Source of the DNA: an uncultured Hyphomicrobiales bacterium
GTDB lineage: Bacteria; Pseudomonadota; Alphaproteobacteria; Rhizobiales; Beijerinckiaceae
Assembly (NCBI GenBank): GCA_903903935.1
Contig: CAIVAX010000242.1
Location: 1 to 8,735 of the forward strand
Length of the DNA: 8,735 nucleotides
Direction: 5' to 3'
Shown here piece after piece: positions 1 to 4,825 of this stretch (positions within the stretch are counted from its first letter, which is position 1; each line of letters starts with the position of its first letter). The notes beneath the pieces are model-generated. The model was not told the origin of the DNA. It saw only the letters and a list, made by a program, of their open reading frames with translations, and made no database searches. A program made the translations under genes and the position numbers.

Positions 1-576
1 CATACCCCCGATCATACTTGGGATGGGCTACAGGCGCTCCAGCACACGTTCCAGCTCATCATCGAGACCGAAAAGCCGATCATTGCCAAGGTCAATGGCG
101 GGGTGAAGGGCTTTGGTTCCAGCCTTGTCTTTGCCTGCGACTTCATTGTGGCCCGAGAGGATGCTGTCTTTTGTGATCATCATTTAGGCATGGGAGATGG
201 CAATCCGCCCGTCGGCAGGCCGGGAGCCGGCATTGTGCCCGGCGATGGCGGCACCATTTTCGTCCCCATGCATATGAGCCCGGCTCTGGCGCGCGAATAT
301 CTCTGGCTCGGCAAACAGCTCACCGGCAAACAATTATATGATCGGGGCATTATCAATGAGGCCGTGCCCGCCGATCAGCTCGACGGCGTCTGCGACAAAT
401 TGGTGGATGCCCTGATGCGCCGCCCGCCCTATGCGCTGGCCTTTTCTAAGCGCACCTTCAACCGCATTTATGCCGAGCGCTTCAATCTGATGTTTGACCT
501 TGGCTATGCCTATGAGATGATGAATAAGGAGCAACACGGCCGCTATGTCGAGCCGCGCGGCACCACCACACTCTAA
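1..576 (+). CDS. Enoyl-CoA hydratase/isomerase family protein (crotonase fold), 5'-truncated
   Basis: The frame is open from base 1 to the TAA at 574-576, giving 191 residues of a protein whose start lies before the window. The crotonase pattern is clear: KPIIAKVNGGVKGFG at visible residues 25-39 (oxyanion-hole region), ACDFIVA at 45-51, VPGDGGT at 79-85 (second oxyanion loop), then the helix LAREYLWLG at 96-104 and the tail RPPYALAFSKRTFN. Such proteins bind acyl-CoA thioesters and hydrate, isomerise or cleave them in the cytoplasm. E99 lines up with the second catalytic glutamate of classical hydratases, but where the first glutamate is expected (PE before LLGTIPG) there is FCDHHLG, followed by about ten extra residues (GDGNPPVGRP). 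The reaction may therefore not be simple 2-enoyl-CoA hydration. Family is secure, substrate unknown. A GTG at 103 is in frame but internal to the domain, so it is not the true start. Confidence 0.88.
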   Translation, partial: HTPDHTWDGLQALQHTFQLIIETEKPIIAKVNGGVKGFGSSLVFACDFIVAREDAVFCDHHLGMGDGNPPVGRPGAGIVPGDGGTIFVPMHMSPALAREYLWLGKQLTGKQLYDRGIINEAVPADQLDGVCDKLVDALMRRPPYALAFSKRTFNRIYAERFNLMFDLGYAYEMMNKEQHGRYVEPRGTTTL

Positions 577-615
577 ACCTTGACCCGCGGGACGAAGCGG
601 TTGTGTAAAATTTAA

Positions 616-621
616 TATAAT
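616..621 (+). promoter_or_regulatory. Possible -10 box in an AT-rich stretch
   Basis: A perfect TATAAT sits in a strongly AT-rich run (606-640) after the crotonase stop codon and before the helical-protein gene. No good -35 element lies 16-18 bases upstream: TTGACC at 580-585 is 30 bases away and TTGTGT at 601-606 only 9. If used, transcription would start near 628 and give a leader of about 165 bases before the ATG at 796. Confidence 0.3.
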
Positions 622-681
622 AAAAACAGATATTTATAGATCATACAGTCCCTCGTCCGGGCACTTGATCTGATCTGGCAG

Positions 682-762
682 GGGCTTAAGGCCCCTCCCA
701 GAGTGCTCTGGGGACAATCCTCAACTTTCTCACCCCGCTGCTTAAGGAATGGGCTGATAGCC
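682..762 (+). other. Cluster of three hairpins in the leader of the helical-protein gene
   Basis: Three inverted repeats follow one another: GGGGC-TTAAG-GCCCC (about 682-695), CCCAGAG-TG-CTCTGGG (697-712) and GGGCT-GAT-AGCCC (about 750-762). The CCCC arm of the first could also pair with the GGGG that ends the second, so alternative folds are possible. None is followed by a T run, so a simple intrinsic terminator for the upstream gene is unlikely. The in-frame GTG at 703 lies inside the second hairpin, which argues against it as the start. Role unknown; I recognise no known riboswitch class. Confidence 0.35.
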
Positions 763-795
763 CGTTCTATTGGACAGATGAAGAATGGGTGCGAA

Positions 796-1302
796 ATGAC
801 AAACCGTTGGATTGATGAACTGTCTGTGACGGCCCTTGAGGCCATCTATGAAGACATTGTTTTTGAGGCCAATCTCGATGAGCATTTGGCTATTTTGTTC
901 GGTGTCTTGCAGAATTTTCTCGAAAAAGCCTGGCTGGGCGGCGTTAGCGGCAATGCGCAAATGGAAAAGTCGGCTGTGCTGGGCGCCATCGAAGTGATCG
1001 GCTTTTTGCGCTCGCATTTGAACCCCGTCTCAGATCATGCCGCCAATGGCGTGTTGCGCCGCTTCTATAATGGCGCTCATCGTCAGATCATCACCGCCCA
1101 TCGCGATGGAAATTTTGCCGAACTTCGGGTCGTGCGGGCCCTGATCAAGAAACTTGTGGAATTGCCCTATTCCAAGGGGTTCTTTCAAAACTGCCGGCGG
1201 GAAACCGCCATCGATCGCAAAGAACTGGTTCAGTTTTTGTTCTCTGCGCACGTGCGCGATGCGCTGCCCTGTCTTGATCATCCCATCAAATTGTTCCAGT
1301 AA
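796..1302 (+). CDS. Small all-helical protein of unknown function, FliS-like pattern
   Basis: The protein has 168 residues from the ATG at 796. In-frame starts at 703 (GTG) and 778 (ATG) would add 31 or 6 residues, but 703 falls in a hairpin and 778 has GGACAG touching it; the start at 796 has only weak GAAG-type sequence 5' of it, so the choice is uncertain. No signal peptide or membrane segment is visible. The spacing of features resembles FliS, the cytoplasmic flagellin chaperone: a tyrosine near the N-terminus (AIYEDI), an amphipathic helix DEHLAILFGVLQNFLEKAW, then IEVIGFLRSHLN, then a helix with Y-x4-R-x4-A spacing (FYNGAHRQIITA), then LRVVRALIKKLVELPY. About 55 residues beyond a typical FliS end follow. 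This is recognition by eye at low identity. No flagellar gene lies nearby, so the chaperone role is not supported by context. It could be any four-helix-bundle protein. The gene appears to be a lone unit. Confidence 0.6.
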   Translation: MTNRWIDELSVTALEAIYEDIVFEANLDEHLAILFGVLQNFLEKAWLGGVSGNAQMEKSAVLGAIEVIGFLRSHLNPVSDHAANGVLRRFYNGAHRQIITAHRDGNFAELRVVRALIKKLVELPYSKGFFQNCRRETAIDRKELVQFLFSAHVRDALPCLDHPIKLFQ

Positions 1303-1334
1303 TCAGTCTGGTTCCATCTCGCCCCGGCTTTTGC

Positions 1335-1487
1335 ATGCCCGTCCGGATTCTGACACTGCGATTTATGACTTTCCTGAATTCGAAAGTCTTCTTCATCATT
1401 TGGCTGATGGCGTTAATCGCCCTGCCATTTGTTTTGGGCTGGACGCCTAAGGGCAGTATTTCAAGCGTCGACCGGTTCTGGCATTGA
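1335..1487 (+). CDS. Possible 50-residue single-helix membrane peptide
   Basis: An ATG at 1335 opens a 50-codon frame ending at the TGA 1485-1487; a second ATG at 1365 would give 40 residues. After a basic N-terminus (PVRILTLRF) comes one strongly hydrophobic segment, VFFIIWLMALIALPFVLGW (residues 18-36), then a short polar tail. This is the usual build of a small inner-membrane protein. Against it, neither ATG has a visible Shine-Dalgarno sequence, and hydrophobic 50-codon frames can arise by chance. It could also be the remnant of a larger membrane gene. It lies 32 bases after the helical-protein stop and might be co-transcribed with it. Confidence 0.3.
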   Translation: MPVRILTLRFMTFLNSKVFFIIWLMALIALPFVLGWTPKGSISSVDRFWH

Positions 1488-1519
1488 GGACGGCTTGAAT
1501 TGATCTTCGTCAAGTCCTC
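1486..1519 (+). terminator. Imperfect hairpin, possible Rho-independent-like 3' end
   Basis: GAGGA (1486-1490) pairs with TCCTC (1515-1519) and CTTGA (1494-1498) with TCAAG (1510-1514), with a three-base bulge and an 11-base loop. No T run follows, so termination without Rho would be weak. It could protect the 3' end of a transcript from the genes upstream. It overlaps the stop codon of the possible small membrane peptide. Confidence 0.25.
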
Positions 1520-1813
1520 TCCAAGTCAAACTATCTAGAATCAAGCGCTCAGAAGCGTGAACGGCTTGAGTAGACTGAGGCTTGGAGGTCATTTGATGGG
1601 GCACGCATCCTAATTAAGGCCTGCCTTATCCGCTTCGCCCTTTGCGCAGGAGTAGCAGAGAGACAGGCAGATGTGCTGAATCAAGCGTGCTGAATAAAGT
1701 CAGCTTCATCTTTGGCAATGGCGGCAAGTAGGTGAACGACTGCATATTGGGTTCAAAAAATTAAAATGGATTTGAATGTGTGAGCCCTCACGCGCTCACC
1801 CACACAGCAGGCA
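1488..1813. other. Intergenic stretch without a convincing gene
   Basis: I see no supported coding region here on either strand; the best frame on the minus strand is under 30 codons. It holds an imperfect hairpin that starts at the preceding TGA, short direct repeats (CGGCTTGA at about 1491 and 1562; AATCAAGCG at about 1541 and 1679; GCTGAAT twice around 1676-1695), an AT-rich run (1753-1767) and an inverted repeat next to the exporter gene. The repeats are too short and irregular to call a known element. Confidence 0.4.
1777..1806 (+). promoter_or_regulatory. Inverted repeat just upstream of the LysE-family gene
   Basis: TGTGTGAGC (1777-1785) can pair with GCTCA plus CACA (1794-1798, 1801-1804) with a two-base bulge. 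Alternatively GTGAG (1780-1784) pairs with a nearer CTCAC (1787-1791), since CTCAC occurs twice. The two folds exclude each other. It ends less than 30 bases from the likely start codon at 1835, so it could be an operator or an RNA structure affecting translation; neither is shown. Confidence 0.3.
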
Positions 1814-1834
1814 ATGGGCCTGCGGACTGAAAAT

Positions 1835-2461
1835 ATGTTAGACGCAATTCAGAATTATCCGAGCTTTTTGCTGGCTATTATTGTCTTTCAGCTCATGCCT
1901 GGCCCCGGCATGCTGACCATTTTGGATTCGACCGCGCGCAATGGATTTGCCGCAGGACTGGGCGCCAGTTTCGGCCTGCTCATTGGCGATCTGATCATTA
2001 TGTTGATTGCCATAGCTGGATTGGAAGCGGTGCTTCTGTCCTCACCGCAGATTTTCCATCTCATTCAATTGGCCGGTGCGCTTTATCTGATGGTGAGCGG
2101 TGTGCTTCTCTTGCGCACGCCTCAGCAGATGCAGTTCTCTTCAACGCCTCAGGATTTGAAATTCTGGCAGTCATTGCGCCATGCGGCTGTGATCTCAATG
2201 ACCAATCCGCAGGTGATTGTCTTCTTTGCTGCTTTCTTTCCGCAATTTGTCTCGGTTGAGCCAGAGGCTTTACATTTTCTGATCATGGTGGCGCATGTCA
2301 CCTTGATCAGCCTCATCTTTCAATTGGGCCTGGTCTTCATCGGCAATCGTATAGCCGTGCATTGGGCCGGTGTGAGCTGGATCGGCTATGCCATCCGCGG
2401 CTTGGTAAGCCTGATCATGATCTCATTCGGGGTCAAGTTGATCATCAGCCTGTTTGACTAA
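1835..2461 (+). CDS. LysE/RhtB-family amino-acid exporter
   Basis: This is a 208-residue inner-membrane protein of the LysE superfamily, which exports amino acids or related small metabolites driven by the proton gradient. Diagnostic features are MPGPGMLTILDSTARNG at residues 21-37, the GxxxGxLIGD segment around 41-52, and TNPQVIVFFAAFFPQFV at 123-139, the conserved Asn-Pro motif. Hydrophobic segments at about 10-28, 42-66, 72-94, 117-137, 146-170 and 183-205 match the usual six-helix build, and the length is typical. I chose ATG 1835 because PGPG then lies about 22 residues from the N-terminus as in other members; an in-frame ATG at 1814 would add seven residues, but its GCAGG is only two bases away. 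The substrate cannot be read from sequence. No LysR-type regulator is adjacent. It converges on the S10 gene with 28 bases between stops. Confidence 0.92.
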   Translation: MLDAIQNYPSFLLAIIVFQLMPGPGMLTILDSTARNGFAAGLGASFGLLIGDLIIMLIAIAGLEAVLLSSPQIFHLIQLAGALYLMVSGVLLLRTPQQMQFSSTPQDLKFWQSLRHAAVISMTNPQVIVFFAAFFPQFVSVEPEALHFLIMVAHVTLISLIFQLGLVFIGNRIAVHWAGVSWIGYAIRGLVSLIMISFGVKLIISLFD

Positions 2462-2464
2462 ATC

Positions 2465-2500
2465 GCAGGGCTCAATTGGTCCTGCCAAATCACCTTTTTT
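2465..2500. terminator. Short hairpin between convergent genes, candidate terminator
   Basis: GCAGG (2465-2469) pairs with CCTGC (2481-2485) around an 11-base loop containing CAATTG. On the plus strand a run of six T follows at 2495-2500, nine bases past the stem and inside the end of the S10 gene; on the minus strand no T run follows. It may end transcription of the exporter gene, but the stem is short and the spacing poor. Confidence 0.4.
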
Positions 2501-4058
2501 CAAACATGGCTTTGACATCATCGCGAAAGGCGCGGCGCGACTCGGTGCGCGTGTAAAACATATGGCCGCCTGCATAGACATTGAATTTAAGCCGATCCGG
2601 CGAGCCAAAAGCGGGCATCAAATCCAGCAGCATTTTGGTCTCGAAATAGGGCGTAACAACATCTGTCAGGCCATGCCCGATGATTGCCTGCATATGGGGA
2701 TCGAGAGCTAAAGATCGGCGCAGATCACCAATCGCCTCATTGGGGCGATTGCCCCATTCCCATTGGCGAGAGGCCTGTTCGCTCATGAATTGATAGCGGC
2801 TATTCTCCACAACCCAATTGAGCCGCGTACGATATAAATCGATCATCGCTTGCGTAATGGGTGCATGCAGGCCAAGGCGCATGGGATCTTCGCTGAGATT
2901 CATAAGCGCTTCTGGATAAGGATCAAAGGCGGTCTCGCTCGTATCATAAGCGCTGGAGATGCGGCCTGTATCGCGATGGAGTTCGCGGATAAAGATGTCG
3001 GAAGAAATTCGCCCGCCCAATTGGCGAATGAAGTTTTTGTCCAATCCGATGAGCTCAGACATTTTTGTGCTCAACCGATCAAGGGCAGCTTGATCTTGCG
3101 GGCCTTTCATCAGATCGCGCAAATAATCGCCCTGCGCATAGGCTTCGACATCCAGCATCTGGCTGCGTGTGATCGGGCCCTTGGCCTCGCGCGCGCTTGC
3201 GGCATAAGAAGGCAGGCGCGCCACATGATCCCACAGACCGCTGCGCAAATTAAAACGCGAGAAATCCAGCACCGGAGAGAGCATGATCAACCCATTCACA
3301 CCCACGCCCTGATCTGTTTGCAGCATATGCGCCAATTTAGGGACGCGAAAACCGCCATAGCTTTCGCCCGCCAGATATTTGGGCGATAGATTGCGTTGAT
3401 GGCTATCTGTCCAGCGCCGAATGGTTGTGGCCAAAGCATCAAGATCACCACCAACGCTAAACAAGCGTTTGCGCACCTCATCATTGCCTAAAATACGGCC
3501 ATAGCCGGTGCCCGGCGGATCGATAAAGACGAGATCGGTAAATTCCAGCCAGCTATCGGCATTATCTTCAAGCAGGGGAGCTGCGGAAGGCGCAATCGCC
3601 TCGCCTGACATAGGTAGGCGCCAAGGACCAATTCCACCCAGATTGAGCCAGCCCGAGGCATAGCCCGGCCCGCCATTGAACAAAAAGGTCACCGGCCTTG
3701 TGCGCGCCTCAGCCCCTGGTTTGAGATAGGCAATATAGGCAATCTCAACCATGGGCGCATTGGTCTGCGCATTGTTTAATCTGATCGTGCCAGCGCGTGC
3801 TTCAAATTCCATCGGCCCGCTGGCCAAAGTGATTTTATGTACTGTCGCCTTTTCGAGTGGCAGGGCAGGCGAGGGCGCGTTGGCCTGATTTTGTTGGCCA
3901 GATTGTTGCTGTGATTGCGGCGCATCATTACCGGCCTCGCTGCGGGCAGGCGCACGTTGCGCAAAGGCGGGCGTGGCAAGGCACAATGAAGCTAGACAAG
4001 CGATTGCCAGAAAGGATTTGGCCAGATGGGTTGATTTTGTGGGGGAGAGGGGGTTCAT
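2490..4058 (-). CDS. Secreted S10-family serine carboxypeptidase-like protein
   Basis: The protein has 522 residues from the ATG at 4056-4058, chosen because TTTGGAG stands five bases upstream and the signal peptide then begins at once; an ATG ten codons earlier (4088) lacks this. Residues 1-33 form a Sec signal peptide ending AFA before Q34, followed by a Gln/Ser/Asn-rich linker (about 46-62). The peptidase S10 alpha/beta-hydrolase domain shows FNGGPGYASGW (127-137, oxyanion region), FIDPPGTGYG (178-187), GESYGG with nucleophile S233, GLTDVVTP with D466, and YAGGHMFY with H499: a complete catalytic triad in normal order. Family members remove C-terminal amino acids from peptides; bacterial ones are mostly uncharacterised. 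A periplasmic or secreted location follows from the signal peptide. It is divergent from the hydroxylase operon and convergent with the exporter. The substrate is unknown; an acyltransferase-like activity cannot be excluded. Confidence 0.9.
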   Translation of the reverse strand: MNPLSPTKSTHLAKSFLAIACLASLCLATPAFAQRAPARSEAGNDAPQSQQQSGQQNQANAPSPALPLEKATVHKITLASGPMEFEARAGTIRLNNAQTNAPMVEIAYIAYLKPGAEARTRPVTFLFNGGPGYASGWLNLGGIGPWRLPMSGEAIAPSAAPLLEDNADSWLEFTDLVFIDPPGTGYGRILGNDEVRKRLFSVGGDLDALATTIRRWTDSHQRNLSPKYLAGESYGGFRVPKLAHMLQTDQGVGVNGLIMLSPVLDFSRFNLRSGLWDHVARLPSYAASAREAKGPITRSQMLDVEAYAQGDYLRDLMKGPQDQAALDRLSTKMSELIGLDKNFIRQLGGRISSDIFIRELHRDTGRISSAYDTSETAFDPYPEALMNLSEDPMRLGLHAPITQAMIDLYRTRLNWVVENSRYQFMSEQASRQWEWGNRPNEAIGDLRRSLALDPHMQAIIGHGLTDVVTPYFETKMLLDLMPAFGSPDRLKFNVYAGGHMFYTRTESRRAFRDDVKAMFEKR

Positions 4059-4259
4059 CTGGACTCCAAAATAACAGATCAAATGCATGAGAACTGGATG
4101 GCCGACTCAAATCGGCGAGATATCTCATGGCGCACAATCATGGCTAAGGTCTGCTCAGATCAGCGGCTAGCTCACCATCCTATTTGGCCCTTTTTGCTCG
4201 CCCATCATTGGCCCATTGCATATTCTCTCAGATCTAATGAGCTTGCAACGGAGAGGCCA

Positions 4260-4305
4260 CTTGCCAGAGGTCTGACTTGCCTCTTGCCAGAGGGAAGACT
4301 TGCCC
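4260..4305. repeat. Two-copy 23-base tandem repeat upstream of the hydroxylase operon
   Basis: Bases 4260-4282 and 4283-4305 match at 19 of 23 positions. Each unit starts CTTGCCAGAGG and carries ACTTGCC 16 bases on, so the core CTTGCC recurs four times at 16- and 7-base steps; a further CTTGC at 4242-4246 precedes them. The repeat ends about 8 bases before the candidate -10 box and 50 bases before the start codon, a position typical of activator or repressor binding sites. Confidence 0.55.
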
Positions 4306-4341
4306 GTAATTTATACAATAAGAGATTTGGCTTACATATTT

Positions 4342-4349
4342 AGGGGAGG
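4342..4349 (+). promoter_or_regulatory. Ribosome binding site fixing a TTG start
   Basis: AGGGGAGG at 4342-4349 is a strong Shine-Dalgarno sequence five bases before TTG 4355-4357. No ATG or GTG is available at the right distance, so it decides the rare TTG start of the 2Fe-2S subunit gene. Confidence 0.75.
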
Positions 4350-4354
4350 TTCAA

Positions 4355-4813
4355 TTGGCCATCAATCTAACTATTAATGGTGCAGCTTATAACGTCGATA
4401 TCGATCCAGATACGCCATTGCTGTGGGTGTTGCGCGATGAAATCGGCCTCACCGGCACCAAATATGGCTGCGGCATTGCCCGTTGCGGATCTTGCACCGT
4501 CCATGTCGACGGCCAGCCCGCCAAGTCCTGCCAATTGAAGGCAGCGTCCTTGGTTGGCAAACAAGTCACCACCATTGAAGGCCTGTCGAAGGATGGTAAC
4601 CATCCCGTTCAGGTTGCTTGGAAGGAAATTGGCGTCCCGCAATGCGGTTATTGCCAATCGGGCCAGATCATGTCGGCGGCAGCTCTGCTGGCACGCACAC
4701 GCGATCCCTCGGAGAGCGATATTGAACAAGCCATGGCAGATAATCTGTGCCGCTGCGGCACTTATCTGCGCATCAAGGCCGGTATTCGCCGCGCCGCGCA
4801 ACTTGGCGTCTGA
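4355..4813 (+). CDS. (2Fe-2S)-binding small subunit of a molybdenum hydroxylase, IorA-like
   Basis: This 152-residue protein is the electron-transfer subunit of a xanthine dehydrogenase-family enzyme, like the alpha subunit of isoquinoline 1-oxidoreductase. Residues 1-75 are a plant-ferredoxin-type domain with cluster ligands C39, C44, C47 ([10 protein letters not shown]) and C59. Residues 80-150 are the all-helical second domain with C97, C100 (QCGYC), C132 and C134 (LCRCG). All eight ligands are present and the length is typical. It passes electrons from the molybdenum centre of the partner encoded directly downstream towards an external acceptor. The next gene starts 12 bases after its TGA and that gene's AGGAGG overlaps the stop codon, so the two are co-translated from one mRNA. 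It has no signal peptide of its own; if the complex is exported it should ride with the Tat-bearing partner. It starts with TTG. Confidence 0.93.
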   Translation: MAINLTINGAAYNVDIDPDTPLLWVLRDEIGLTGTKYGCGIARCGSCTVHVDGQPAKSCQLKAASLVGKQVTTIEGLSKDGNHPVQVAWKEIGVPQCGYCQSGQIMSAAALLARTRDPSESDIEQAMADNLCRCGTYLRIKAGIRRAAQLGV

Positions 4814-4825
4814 GGAGGAATGACT

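Larger units (their letters stand above)
4059..4354. other. Divergent intergenic region between the S10 and hydroxylase genes
   Basis: About 296 bases must hold the promoters of two divergent units. Visible elements are a hairpin GCCGA-CTCAAA-TCGGC (4101-4116), the palindrome GAGATATCTC (4117-4126), a tandem repeat (4260-4305) and an AT-rich segment TTTATACAAT ending at 4319 that could contain a -10 box (TACAAT 4314-4319) for the hydroxylase operon. No convincing -35 partner at 17 bases and no sigma-54 type -24/-12 pair was found. Short frames in this stretch look non-coding. Confidence 0.45.

Noticed and set aside
703..795. GTG start at 703 giving a 199-residue version of the helical protein
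   Set aside because: The codon lies inside a stable hairpin without a Shine-Dalgarno sequence, and the added residues look unlike the rest of the protein.
1154..1450. Plus-strand 98-codon frame overlapping the end of the helical-protein gene
   Set aside because: Its first half overlaps the coding region in another frame, and its product has no membrane or domain pattern; the 50-codon frame at 1335 is the better candidate in this stretch.
2850..3389. Plus-strand frame of 179 codons inside the S10 gene
   Set aside because: It is opposite a well-supported signal-peptide-bearing peptidase and its composition is that of an antisense shadow.
4209..4220. Sigma-54-like TTGGCCCATTGC
   Set aside because: The GG and GC pairs are separated by six bases where ten are required for a -24/-12 promoter.
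4083..4343. Plus-strand frame of 86 codons in the divergent intergenic region
   Set aside because: There is no ribosome binding site or recognisable motif, it overlaps the tandem repeat and promoter region, and its product looks like random translation.
4367..4801. Minus-strand frame of 144 codons opposite the 2Fe-2S subunit
   Set aside because: It is antisense to a gene with all eight cluster cysteines and has no ribosome binding site or motif.
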